Source of the DNA: Gyrodactylus bullatarudis
Taxonomy: Eukaryota; Platyhelminthes; Monogenea; Gyrodactylidea; Gyrodactylidae
Length of the DNA stretch: 64,000 nt
Assembly (NCBI GenBank): GCA_012064415.1
Contig: SSNU01000327.1
Location: forward strand, 399,984-463,983
Reading direction: 5' to 3'
Shown: one piece after another, positions 1-12,614 of the stretch
Position numbering within the stretch: position 1 is the stretch's first letter
How the letters are laid out: every line of letters starts with the position of its first letter
Program-made: the position numbers and the translations under genes
The notes under the pieces: generated by a model
What the model saw: only the letters and a program-made list of their open reading frames with translations
Database searches by the model: none
Told to the model about the DNA's origin: nothing

Positions 1-2003
1 CACCTAAATAAAAATTAAATTGAGTATCTAAAATAAAAAAAGAAGATGGGAATTTATGATTTCTACAAGATTCTCAATTTTTCCTCAAGAAATCGAAATT
101 TTTTTATTGGAATCTAAATCATTTGCCCACTTTTTTGATATGAACAAAAGTAATTTTGAAAAAATAAATTTTTATGAAAATTACGGCATATTTCAAGTCT
201 CGAAGTAGCGCCGAATTTTTTCGAATTTTGAGTTGAAAATTTTGTTGATTTCAAATTAAGAAAGGGATCAAAAGTTAATTTTCAGGATCACGATTAGACA
301 AAGAATCAAATATGCTGAGTCAGATTTCGAGTATCACCGCATTATCGTGTGAAAATAGAATTTTTATTTCTTGATCATTTTTACTGTTTGAGATACTATT
401 GTGGAAATCATCGATCCCAGATTCCAAAAGTATTTTTCTTGAAAATCAAAACTGCCTCCCCCCTCTTGTGTAGATTATTCAAAGATTCTTCATATCTGAA
501 GGTATAATTTTAAAATCAAAATTAGTTAAGGACCTATTGAGTCACTCTAATATATATTAGTATATTGGCTAATCTCGTCAAAGCAAACTTTGATTATAAA
601 TCGAAGAAATTTTCAAGAAAAAATAAAAAGATTCATGAAAACCATGGACGATTAGCATAAAAACGAATGAGATAATGAAAGTCAACTGATTTGCATAGAA
701 TGCTTTATTATTTTTGGGGTTGATGCGATTATGTATAAAGGCTTTCCAGACTGTTATTCTTGTAAAAATGCAAAGCCATCTTGATCAAAAATATAACGTG
801 GATGATCATATTAATCTCAGTTCTTATGTCTCTTTCTGTATTTTGAAGTCTGTTTCCTATTTTATTTATCCAAATATTGATTCTTATATACATTCCTATA
901 GAACTTTGAAAAATCTTATTGATTTGACACCAAGTTGTCCGCTTGTTTTTTTTCTAATCTCAATTTTAATTTTCCTTCAAGTGATAAACTATATTATCAG
1001 AGTTATCAATCTAATCTCTTAAAATCTTTATTTTTCAAGAAATCCTTTTCATTCTTTTGCCAAAAGACAAAAAAGTGTGGTAGCAAGCGAACAACGTTAT
1101 AGTCAATATATGATCCTTGAAGAAAAATTTGGCTCAGAATTATTTTTTTCAAAAGTTTTCAAAAACCTATTTCTCAAGGTCATAGATGCAATTAACTTTG
1201 ATCGATATCTCCTGAACTAAAACTGCTTCAACCTAGTTATAAATTCGCCCTCAGCGGACAACGGAAGACCAAAAGTGGGTCAGTCTTTGCACCTTTTACC
1301 TTTCATAGTTAAGCAAATTATTTTCTGCAAATCACTTGGGGTCCATGCTCGACAAGCTAGTTCGAAATGTTAGGATCGGTCTATTCAGCCTACTTAAATT
1401 TGGTAAAACTTGTAAAAATATAAGCCTGATTGACATAAAGATGAGAACTCACTACGTTTACCGAGAACTCAATATTTTTTTCAAATCCACGATGTAAAAT
1501 GAACCAATTAATTGTTAAAAGAAAACCATATTCAGAGAAAAATTCAATCTGACGAAATTTGGCCATTTTTTTGAATTCGAAAATACGCAAATTTTGAGCC
1601 CTCATTATCCCTAGTAGAGGTGCCTCTATTCCTAGATATTTATTACATGTTTTATAGAAACATTAATCAATAAAATAATCCTAAAGAAATTTATCTTACA
1701 ATTAGACCTGATTTATCAAATCTATCTTTCATAATTAAGATGAATATTTTTTGATGAAGAAGAAACTTATGAAAGCTGATTCAAGTATCATTTTATAATT
1801 TATGATTAATATAATCATTAGAGTTTTAGTATTACTGTAAAATCAATTCCCTGTACAGAAGAGAATTGCTCTAAATCTTGGTAAATTCAATCCGATGCCG
1901 AAACATTATGAGGACATTTAAATGTGTTTTAATACGCTTGAATGCAAGTGGAAAAGAGGTTAAATCAAATAAGTTTGCTTTACAGGAGACTGCATAAATT
2001 AAT

Positions 2004-2355
2004 GATGGGAATCTATGCATTTTACAAAGAGATCGAATTTGATCAAGATTTTTTGGAATCTAGATCATGAGTTCCTCAGTACAGAGAAAAAATTGAAAGA
2101 ATCAATTGCCGCATATTTAAGAAGTAGCGCCAAATCCCCACTTTATTCAACTTTGAGTTGAAATCGGCCAAAATTTTCAACTCAAAAAATTGCGCTACTT
2201 CGAGATTTAAAATATGCCATAATGTCCTATAATTAATTTTTTCATTATTTAATTTCTTCATAGTATGAAAGTGGGTCTCATTCCAAGAAAATCTTGATCA
2301 GATTCGATTTCTTCATGAAAAAATTTAGGATTTTGTAAATAAAAATCATGAATTA
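2004..2355. repeat. Foldback repeat, family A
   Basis: The two halves are imperfect reverse complements: the left half has a GGGAATCTATG start, a TTTTTTGGAATCTAGATCA block and an AAGTAGCGCCAAAT block, and the right half repeats these inverted (GCGCTACTTCGAG, then ATTCCAAGAAAATCTTGATC, then AAAATCATGAATT). The same motifs occur at 45-400, 4380-4560, 19705-20412, 32955-33425, 56880-57030 and 57360-57960, so this is a dispersed non-autonomous foldback family. No transposase is encoded. Confidence 0.6.
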
Positions 2356-3830
2356 TTACACATTGTAACCCAACCATCTTTTGCTGGAAATTTATTTTTT
2401 TTTTCAAGAATATAATACATGAGAACATACTTTTCTATAGCTTTCATAATTCAAACACAGTTTTTTCAATGTTGATTCTCATACTCTTCACTGTATTGCT
2501 TATTGCATTATCAAGTATGATAATGCGAGTAATCCTTGTTTGTAAGTTTGAGAAGAATAATACTTGAGTCAATATAAATTTAGTTTATATATTGATAATT
2601 TCGCGTTATTTTTCTTTTATGAAATAATACACTTCTAATTCCACTTAACAACTCAAGAATATTTCTTTCGGATGGGAAATGAATGTTTACTAACTCTTGA
2701 TCATGCTAAGTTAAGATCATACATAAGTTGTTTGAAACGATGATAATTTTTTAAACCACATGCAAGACCGACCTGAAATTACCTAAAAACTGTTTAAGAC
2801 TAAGATGAGAATTGAAGACCCTCACTCTCATTTAATCTTCACCACTAGTCTAATCTAATCGACACTATTTTTGAGAAGCTACGTCTGATTTGTCATTCCA
2901 CTATTCTTGTTTCTCTCTTGGTTATTGACTGTAATAGAATTCAAAAAAGAAATTAAAAACGTCATTATATTATAAGAATAATTTAATGTTTATAAAGAAA
3001 ACATATGAATTGTTAAATTGAGACCCTTTTTAAAAATGTCCAGTTGCAAAAGCACATTCAAACTTATAACCATCTTAAAGGAAAGAAATTCACGCTCTTT
3101 CGAATGACACTATATATATTAAAATGAAAAATTGGTTTACTTAAGTTTTTTTCTAGGAAAATTGTGCTTAAAATTTACCTCTCAACCACCCCTCAAATCT
3201 CCCCAAGATGAATACTTTCAATACAAGAATTTGAAAAAGCTCTTTAATCAGAGAAATTATAATTACCTTTTCAAAAGTCTATAGTTCTGATTTGACACAT
3301 GATAAAATCAGAAATATTAAAAATCGATAGAGAAGAAATTTTTCTCTTTAAGCTACAGAAATATTATCTTCAAGGGCGTAACGTTTCACGATAAGTGAAA
3401 CTAAACCTTTCAATAATCATAATTAATCATCATCAGAGATTCTGAAGGGTTCAAATTTGCACATTTCTACAAAGATTTACTGAGTTTTTTTGTATTTGAA
3501 TGAAATCCAAATTTTTACTAACTGACCCGCTAAGTTTCGAGAATTCTTTCGCCACAATACGAGCTAGAAAGCCAACTCCATGAAATTCTCTCACAGTACC
3601 AGATACAGTAAATATACATAATTTTTGACCAAGCAGTTCTTCAGTAAGCTGTTTGGTATTGACTATAACGTTGTTCGCTTGCTACCTGACTATGTTTTCT
3701 TCTGGCTTGTTTTGGTCTATTTATATAAAATGAAGAAGGAAAAATCTCAGCTTCAATATGAGCTAATATTTAGTTCTCATCAAATAATAATAATTCACGT
3801 AGTATTTTTAAATAGGTTAGAGAATCTACT

Positions 3831-4051
3831 TAACCCTTTCGGTGCCTATTGACATATATGTCCAGTTTCCAATCTTTTTGAACCTTCATAACTCTACCAG
3901 TTTGATAGGTTTCTGGGTCAATTAAAGTTTAAATTGAAGCCCACAATGTGAACTTGCATTAGTAATATTTTTGGCCAAATAACTCGGTATATTCATAGCT
4001 AAATTTTGGTTTTTGTAAAATTTTTGAAATAGTCTCGGTACCGAAAGGGTT
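3831..4051. mobile_element. TTAA-flanked MITE, piggyBac-like ends
   Basis: The ends are inverted repeats: CCCTTTCGGTGCC at the left and GGTACCGAAAGGG at the right, each next to TTAA. Ends starting with CCC and a TTAA target are typical of the piggyBac superfamily. The interior is non-coding. A diverged relative lies at about 16172-16402, sharing the interior (ATTAAAGTTTAAATT, AAGCCCA, TTGCATTAGTA) and also flanked by TTAA. The superfamily assignment is inference from the ends only. Confidence 0.6.
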
Positions 4052-4850
4052 TAATTCATAATTCAAAAAAATTAATTAATTACGAACAAATGTTAATTGC
4101 GTTTAACTGATTTGAAATCTTTTTACAACAAATGGCTCATTTAAATTACCTCAATTACATGATAAGACAGCCTCAAGGATTATAATCACCTATTTCGTTA
4201 CAGATTATATTGAGCCTACAAAAGAGGGCCTTCTTCGAGATGAATAAATTTACGAAATTAAATATGCATTGGATTATTTAAATTCTTTGTTTCTCTCCAC
4301 CCAATGAACACAGATTATATGGTAAAATGTAAATTTGAAAAAACAATATTTAAATTTTGGTGAAGAATAGTGTGAACCGTTAATAATCGATAGAAATTCT
4401 TTATTCACAATTTTTTTAGTAGGAAATCGTATTTGATCAATTTTATCTCAGATCTAGATCACGAGGCCCACTTTTATCATATGTAGAAAAGAATTTGAAA
4501 TATTTTAAACCCCGAGTTAGCAAAAAAGTCCCATATTTTTGAAATTTGAGTTGAAAATAAAGCTCTTCAGCTTGCATAATATGGCATTCCTATTCAAAAC
4601 TGAAAAAAAACAATTTATTTTGCAAAAGACCTCGAATCGAAGTAATTTTTTGAGAATGATTAATGTTGTCATTTATGTGGAAAAATTAGAACCACTGCAA
4701 AAATTAAAGAAAAAAGGTCTACTCATACTAGGGCGAAATCTTTATTTTTATGTTTGGAACGATTGCTTCCAACGATATCTTTAAAAATTCATTGAGTGAT
4801 TTATCCTACACAGAAATTACCAAAGAATCCGAATTTGTGATCAATAAGCG

Positions 4851-5290
4851 AGGGTGAAATTTTTTTTCTCCGAACAACTCACAAGAGGACTTACTTTTCT
4901 GATAAATTTTATTACTCAGATCATGTTTTACATAATTTTAAAGCGTGAAAGTCATTGTCCATTATGTCATTGCCCATTTTTCCCACAATATCCCATGGAC
5001 ATGATAAAATAACGAAATTAACCATGAAGCCCCTTTTGATGACAAGATCACTATTTTTGAAGAAATTTAGAAACTCATTAAATGGCCAAGATATTCCGGA
5101 TTTTAGTGATTGCGTAGTAAAAAAATTCATTGAAAATTGAGCGGCGATTTGAAAAAGTTTGGATTTTTAAAACCTAATGACATAATGGAGAATCATTTTC
5201 GACACATGCCTCGATACAAAATAATGCTTAGAATTGATAGTTCTATCAGAAAAAATCGTCCCAATAAAGAGGCTAAAAATTTCACCCTAG
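4851..5290. mobile_element. MITE with GGGTGAAATTT terminal inverted repeats
   Basis: The left end reads GGGTGAAATTT and the right end reads AAATTTCACCC, and roughly 440 bases separate them. The interior has no coding potential that I trust. An inverted, diverged and end-truncated copy spans about 39700-40110, matching blocks such as GATATTCCGGATTTTA, CATTATGTCATT and AATAATGCTTAGAATTGATAG. The presence of two copies in opposite orientation supports a transposed unit. Confidence 0.55.
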
Positions 5291-8200
5291 CCTAGTAATC
5301 AATTCTTAAATTTTATTTTTTTATTTGTTGATTTTTGAGAAAGAGATCGAAAGTTTCTTTCTAGGAAACCTTTTATCATTATCATGTTTCTAATTAAATT
5401 TTCATTTAATGAATTCATTTTAATGAAAAAAACAATAGTTTTCTTAGACCAACCCTCTTGACAAAACAGTTAATTTTTAAATGTACCTGACATGCGTTTA
5501 TTATTTCGAAACTAAATTATATAAAGGAATGATTATAATTACAATAAACCCATTATTTCAATTGTCATTTGATGTAATAACAATAGCAGTCAGTATTCTT
5601 TAAAATTTAATGAAACCTAAGTCAAGAGATTAAACCTGCTTACAATGATTGACATCAAGTTAAAAATTAAAGTTTAACAAAGGTGAAACAATTATAATCT
5701 AATCGAATTTTCTTCTCTTGACCCTATTATCTTTAAAACTGGCTCTTTTTAAGATTATTTTGAGCTTGAAAAAATACAAAGTCAGATATCCTTATTAGTG
5801 ATGAGTAGAGTGGCCAGAAAATAGCAATAATCAGTTGATTTTTGATAAGTTGCATGTTTCCATTTTCTCATTCGTAAAATACAAAAATTTAATTTCTAAC
5901 CAAGATAAATTTGCGTTTTTTTGCAATTTTCTAACTGATTGCTATTTTTTGCTATTTTTCCTCACTCTTCTACTTGATAAAAAAAATTCTCACTTAAGTA
6001 ACTGTCTAAGTAAGCCTTTGCATTTACTCAGGTATTAGTTGAATCATTCTCTTCTCTTTTGTCTCTGGCTATTTCAGAACCCGCTTTCAATTGGATTCGC
6101 TGAGAGTTGAATATTCGCAAATATGAAACCAGTCTTGGACAATTTACTTAGTTGACAGTAGATGTGGAAAGAAATTTTTCAAGAACACTTTTATAAAAAA
6201 CGTAAATTGTTCTTAAAAATCATTTCATTTTGAATTAGAATCGATAAATTTATTGAAATATTATTAAAATAGAAAATGCCACTCTTTTGCGATTTTTCAA
6301 AACAAAAATTAGCGATTTTTTTACCGCCCTACTTTCAGTTTAAAAGAGGGTCCAAGTTTTTATCGAAAATACAGGCAACAAAATATACACGAATAATATA
6401 TGAAATACAAACTGGAGCCAGTGCTACAGATTAATGGTAAAATGTTTTCTTATTTTCCCTACGATAAATAAATACTGTTTCACTTTACTTCGAAGAATTC
6501 TTGATAATCTCAAATTTATAGAATTACTCGATCAAAAATTGACTTCCCTGTCCCCACCTTCATTAATCTTATCTTACTGATCCAATATTTATTTGAAAAT
6601 ATCATGGAATTTCAACATCTGACTAATTCCCTAAACTGCTTCCAACTTGAGTTGAAGATACAGTAAGGTTTGACTGTTATATGAGCCTACAATGCCATCT
6701 GTCGAACAACAAAAAAGTCAAAATCTTTTTACCTGCTCAAATATATGTTATGTAATCACTGATTACTAATTAGTTCATTCTTTTATACAGATTTAATAGA
6801 TTCATAATTTCAAGGGACTAAAAGTTTCCAAATTGATACCCAGAGAATAAATTAAAAATAAGCCCAAGCAGCCATGAAAAAATTCCAGAAACTTAAAATT
6901 AATTTATTTGAGTATATGATAAACAATTTGGCCGTTAATTTAGATGTTTCTACTTCTTAGACAGTGGGTTGCTTTCTTTATATTACTGCATACTATGCAG
7001 TGCATAGAGTTTTGTACTATATTCTAATTTTCTATTCATGAAGAAAATTACTCCATCTACATTACTGACATCTACAAAAGTGAAGTAAACATTCACTTTT
7101 TTCTAAAATAAATCTACAATAAAGAAAATAAAGTATTTTTCAAATGGGTTCCAATTCTTCAAGTATGACCCAGGCGGCAATCAAAATGCAAATTTATCAT
7201 GCAAGTTTAAAATTACCATAGAGACAAGAACAAAAGGGTTCTATTGCATTTTGTAAGCGAACCACATGGAGCAGTGTTCCGATTATTCTCTGCCTAGCTT
7301 ATAAATACAGAAATATGAATTTCAATAAATATGTTAAATTAAAAAACTCCAGAGACAAGATTTGAAGCTTGGTACGGATCGACAAAAAATTACTTTATTG
7401 TGTATTTACTTGCAAGTAGCAATATAAAAATATGAATAAAAATATTAACACAAAGTTTACGAGTAAAACTTGATCATCCATTTAGAGAATAAAAGAAATG
7501 AATCTTCTAATCTGGGCATATTCAGAGTATATTTCTTTCGTTCATTCTAAGATAAGTATCATTGATTACTATCCATTCAGTATTGAAATATGATACTTTC
7601 GAATTTATTTTTTTCAATTGAAATAAATATTCAATATGAATGAGGCTATTTGAAATTTCCTGCATTTTTCCTATCATCTCACTATTTTGAATACATGACA
7701 TTTGTATTTTTCTAAGCCCTACTTTTACTTATAGAGTTTTATCAAAATTAGCATTAAGTATCAATTTTTTTTCATTCAAAGTAGCGAGTTCTATGCAACG
7801 GCGATAATTACAATCGTTATATTATTCAGTTAGGTCTCTTCAACCTTTTTACTGTTTTTACTAGGTCTCCCATTGGCTCATCTCTCCCGTTAATCGTATA
7901 TGGTTCAAGGTAGACTCTGTTTTCAAATGAAAGAGATTTTGATCTAAAGACATCTTCATCATTAACAAATTAAGACTAATGAAAATAATTTCACTAAAAC
8001 AATAATAGCATATTAGGCACAGGCGGATCTTTTGTTCATTTTATACCACACTCTATTCTATTGATCTAATCTTGGATATAAAATTCTAATCTTGCATAAG
8101 TGGACTTTGGAATATCCTTATTTTTCTTTGTTCAATTTGGCCGTGTTATCTTTGCCATTTATCTAAGTTTTTATCAAGGAAATTTTGTCAAGAATCTTAA

Positions 8201-8941
8201 TAGCAGTATAAAAACAATGGGAATTGAAACACTTGAATTGAAAATAAGATCTCTCTCTGAAGAAAGTCGTTTTTATCACGATTCAATCGATTCTCGGGAT
8301 ATAAAATCATGAACTTAAATTCCTGTTGATAATTAGCTTTAAGTAGAAAAATTGTATCATCATTTATAATGGATTTAATCACGTACACTGTTTCTTGTAT
8401 TTAAATATTTTGTATTCAGATTCGAACGTTTTCAAGAATATTAAAAATTGAAATTTCCTTGTTTGTGTAATATTTATTTATCCAAACTTATTACACTGAG
8501 GTTATAAATGCTAGGGGGTTGGACAATATCTAATGAGGATGTAACTATAGTATGAGTTCTCGCTTGATCTTTGGATGTGGGAAATTTGAGGTTTGAAACA
8601 GCATCTCCCGGCGGTTCTAGATCAGGCTGAATGTTGGCTATTATTATTATTATTCAGTATCGTAGGATAGCAAATTAGCTAAAGTAGAATACAATCAACC
8701 GATTTCCGAAATCTTTTCCAGACAATTCAGTACTGATGAGACAGTCAAGTATCTTTTTCAGAGTAATTAGACGCTTGTCACCTGAACTCTTGTCAATTTT
8801 ATTTAAAAACTGTGAAAGCTTAGTACTTGCTTTTGGCCTAGATCTGTAAAATCATTCATTCTTTATAAACCTAGATCTAATTATAATTACAATACTCTAC
8901 TGGTGTCAGTGAATTGCCAAAAATCATAGTTTGAATTTTAT

Positions 8942-10827
8942 TCAATCATAATTTTGAATTACATCATTTATCCAGTTGTGGTACTTTCTGACATCCATGT
9001 AAACACTCGGATATTTTCCATTACACTTAAATGTATAGGAGACGATTCCTGAGATAATAAAATCGTTTGAATTGTTCCTTTTACACATCAGAGGTCCTCC
9101 AGAGTCAAACTGCAATTACAAGGTTTTATTTATGATTTAAACATTCATATTAGCACAATTATTATTTAGATATCTCTCATACTGTTTGACTTCTACGCGT
9201 ATGATTTTTCGTTTTAAAATTATTTTCAAAATTTGTCTGATGGTCTTTAAAACGAATTTAATTAGCTAATAACAAGGCCAGACTTCAAGTGATAATGCCT
9301 CTAATTACACAGCCATTTTTAATCAAGTTTTATTTAGGCTGTATGCCATTGGTGAATATCTCACTTACATGACAAATATCTTTGCCCAGTTCCCCAGCAC
9401 AAATCATTCGATCGTCGAACGGATCTCCCAGATGCAAAGGTACGTAAAGCTTCTCGATACAGGTGTTGTAATCGAAAATTGGTATGCCAACATGTTTTGG
9501 GGTTTGACTCAAATGGCCATCTAAAAATTTGGATAATGATTCAAAAAGTGGATGAAACCTTGTTTGATAGTCCTTACTATGGGATGTATGACCCCAGCCA
9601 AGAGAATAACAAATCTGACCATTCTCATACGAGTCGCTATCCTTTGCTAAGCATGCCGGCTGCGTGTTCCAACTAAACTCGACCGGAGTCGCCAACTTTA
9701 CCAAAGCCAAATCGTTCAAATTATCTTTTGTTTCTGTGGAATGAATTTTAAACAAAGAGAGGTTACCTGGATAGAGAAAGATTTTCGACACATTCAATCT
9801 CTTTTCCGTTTCTTCAGCCTTGGAAATGTCATATTCGCCAAGGATAACTTGAAAATCCCCCGGTTCCAATGAGGAATGACTGTAGAATTATTTTTATTCT
9901 CTAAAAATAAGAAACCTACGTGAAACAATGTTTTGCAGTTAGGACCCATTGATTCAAAATGAGTACCCCTCCACAGATATGCTCATCGCTCAAGGTCCTG
10001 GCAGATGAAACTTTCTTCTTGGATTCTTCAACCATTTCCTTCACAAGAACGTGTTCATTTTTCAACTGAAAGTCTAATTGTTTTTTTAGAATTTATCCCT
10101 GATAATCAACTAACCTCTATTCAATTTCTCCAAGTACTGCATATAATTCTAGAAGGATAAGAAAAGTTTAATACTCAAACAGTTCCCATTAACATGTCAG
10201 TTTTATTTACTGGCTGAAAGAATGCACGCTTATCCATCACCAGAGAGGTTTCAGTATTTTTTAGATATATCGATACTAACCAGGGCCACTGGCCTTTGTC
10301 TGAATATTCCCCACCAACTATTCGTTTGTTTATCCAATTCTTTTCAGAAGTCTTATCGCAATACACACTCTCATATTCTATTGAAAAATATCAATTAAAG
10401 ATTAGGACGAATTAGTTACCGTCAAGAGAGGAATAACATTTCTATAATGGAAAAGATAGTGTTTGAATAATTTTTATTCGGACATAATTTTTGATTCGCT
10501 CAACTCACCAGAAATCCGAGAGTCATGGACAATAGAATAATAATCTGAAATAAACTGAATTATAAAATTTACAGAACATAATTGGAGAAAGACAAAATTT
10601 TCTCCCCGAACACTTTTCTATTTAGTTTAGTTCATCTTGAGAAGTCTTGAGATTATCAAGAGTAACATGGACAATAGATTACAAAGTGTTCTCAACATTT
10701 TCCTGAATAGCTTTTCGGTTAAAGAATCATAAACTAATCAACACGTTTTTGATCTAAATTAAAGTATATTCAGTTGCTAGATATCAAATTGAATGAAAAA
10801 AGAAGCACTCACATTCTTTAAAGCCAT
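8942..10827 (-). CDS. Secreted trypsin-like serine protease, paralog 1
   Basis: Eight exons: 10827-10813, 10544-10509, 10441-10420, 10377-10211, 10148-10115, 10073-9920, 9879-9369, 9109-8942, giving 368 residues. A signal peptide is split over exons 1-2. The zymogen is cut after Arg43 at NKR/IVGGE. The S1 chymotrypsin-fold triad is complete: His140 (LTAKHC), Asp199 (NDLALVKL), Ser316 (FDSGGP). Asp310 at the position of trypsin Asp189 predicts cleavage after Lys/Arg. Odd points: about 50 extra residues lie between VSIYL (59-63) and CGG (125-127), where trypsins have about ten; Gly193 of the oxyanion hole is Phe; and the wall glycine 216 is Thr. Introns of 40-42 nt occur. The exon 6 acceptor was chosen as the upstream AG because the nearer one gives a stop. 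It is a tandem paralog of the gene at 12.6-14.9 kb. Family assignment is firm; substrate is unknown. Confidence 0.88.
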
Positions 10828-12614
10828 TCTTCCAATTTCTCAATGGATTTTTTTATCAAAAATTTGAAAAGCTTTTATTCTCTTCAGGGATTGGACAGAA
10901 ATTTCTATTGGATAAAGAAATTCATTCAGAAGAGAAGAGTGGAAAAATCTTCAATAAACTCTTAATTAATTGACACAATTTTTTGCTTTATCGTTAGATA
11001 AATATTTAATTAATTTCCCATGATAAATAATAGACTTCGATTTTTCATTTTCAATAATAAATGCAACAGATCTATGTAATTCTCGTCTCATTCATTGCTT
11101 GCCTCATTGAGCCTCTAAACTCAACAAGTAGAAGAGAATCAAATTAAAGACCAGTATAAGAGTCAAATCCAAGCTATTCTGAAAAGCTGATAGAGAGTAG
11201 AGAGTAAATTTTAGAGAAAAACAGGCATTGATTTGATTCATTTATGATTTTGATACAAAACACGTGTTAATTGATTAATTTCGCCATTATTTTTGGGTAT
11301 AATTCAGATTTGGAAACGAGTTGTAAAGCACAGCCCTGTAATTGGGATCACTGATCATAATAATTTCATCTTTCAGTTTAATTTAACCAAGTGTCGATTG
11401 CTAATTTAGGCAGAATGACAAGGAAGAAACAGGGTTCTTGCTCTTTCAATTGATTGGATTAATATGGAACAGGTTAAAATAAATAAAAATAAATTCCAAG
11501 GGTACATAGGGAATCCCTATTATTAATCTATGATTTTGTGAAGGAATCCGTCCACTGGTTTGGATGTTGGACTTAAAAGGATTACAACTCGGCTACGTTA
11601 TACTGAATAGCCTTAACACATGTTTCAAGTCCATCTCCACTACAGCTCTTATTGTCTCATCTCTGAGGTGTGACAACAAATAAACAATGAAAAAACTAGA
11701 ATAATGGTCCTGAAACACAATAGCCGGCCACCAATCTTCAACTCAACGTTAAGCCAAATAATTGTACGCTAAATCAAAATCATTGGACTTCACTATGACC
11801 ACAAGCTACGAACAAAGCCTTATATTAATGTGCTTTTGAATAGTCTCAAGTACTCTTGTTATAAATACAAATTTTTAAATAGTGCTCATCTGAAATTAGC
11901 CCTATATAAATCTTTCATTTTATCTAAATTTTACTATGGAGTTGCTCTAATTCTGGGAATCTCCAGTGAAGCGACTAAAAAAAGCGGGTAAGAAGAAAAA
12001 TTCTCAACAACTCAAGCTCGGATAGTACTGTTGGGATCGTTTCAACATTTCAAGTAGCTCTTGGATGATTCAATCCTTTGTTTCATCTGGCAGGACACTG
12101 ACGGCAACATTTGAATCCCTATTTGCCTCGGTGAGACCTGGACTGAATGCAAAAGTGTTGGAAATGTGGCAAACATTGGCGCAGAACCCTGCGGCCCTCC
12201 AGTTGTTGAGCAATCCAAATTTCATCCGGTTGATGACTGGAGTTACTGAAGGAAAACCCTTACAGTACCTAAACCTATAATGCATGAATTCAACCCTAAT
12301 TGATAATATACTCCCCTACAAACAAGATTCAAATACGCAAAATTCCCTCAACGAATATAAAATCAACATGTGAATACCTCAATACTTTTGTCCTAGATAA
12401 TCATAGCTCATTCAGAATCTATTTTTCTTAATCAGATGAATCAAAATAAGAAAGTAAAAAAAAATCCCTTTGCTTTTGTAAAAAACACTTGAAGCAATAA
12501 ATATGACAAATGAATTCCAAGTTTTCGATAGGGGTAAATCCTACACTTGAAATGAGAAGAGTTTAATCTATAATCATAAGTATTTTATTTTTATCTATTA
12601 GGATGACATCACAA
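10828..12614. other. Intergenic stretch between the two proteases
   Basis: Mostly AT-rich non-coding DNA. It should contain the promoter of the upstream protease (just above 10827) and the 3' end of the second one. At 11540-12060 base composition rises, with a possible exon-like piece ending in a GTAAGA donor near 11990; this leads to the isolated ORF described at 12065-12280. At 11722-11757 (minus) a short sequence resembles the head of the tRNA-like element seen at 39.3 kb. Nothing else is supportable. Confidence 0.4.
12065..12280 (+). CDS. Isolated 71-codon ORF of unknown nature
   Basis: The open frame encodes 71 residues and stands out because it is near 50 percent GC in a region that is roughly one-third GC, so it could be a real exon or a recently arrived fragment. 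The sequence AQNPAALQLLSNPNF resembles the Asn-Pro-rich helical repeats of STI1-type domains as in ubiquilins, but the match is short and I would not assign it. It has no signal peptide or membrane segment. The opposite strand is also open over the same interval. It sits between two minus-strand proteases. It may be the last exon of an unrecognised gene or a processed fragment. Confidence 0.3.
   Translation: MIQSFVSSGRTLTATFESLFASVRPGLNAKVLEMWQTLAQNPAALQLLSNPNFIRLMTGVTEGKPLQYLNL

Larger units (their letters stand above)
1..8941. other. Repeat-rich intergenic region
   Basis: No convincing exon is visible on either strand. Short open frames here have no recognisable domain and low-complexity, AT-driven composition. 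The region holds several members of a foldback repeat family (half copy near 45-400, foldback at 2004-2355, half copy near 4380-4560), a TTAA-flanked MITE at 3831-4051, a second MITE at about 4851-5290, and one arm of a 30-base inverted match (1079-1108 against 3659-3688). Around 8510-8650 there is weakly tRNA-like sequence followed by a short ATT microsatellite. Confidence 0.6.

Noticed and set aside
4955..5140. Overlapping plus and minus ORFs of 60-70 residues
   Set aside because: They fall inside a MITE that also occurs at 39.7-40.1 kb with the frame not conserved.
6983..7001. Short palindrome ACTGCATA..TATGCAGT
   Set aside because: A 17-base palindrome alone is expected by chance at this scale and has no context.
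8732..8770. CTGATGAG sequence as a possible hammerhead
   Set aside because: No GAAA at the right distance and no stem II pairing.
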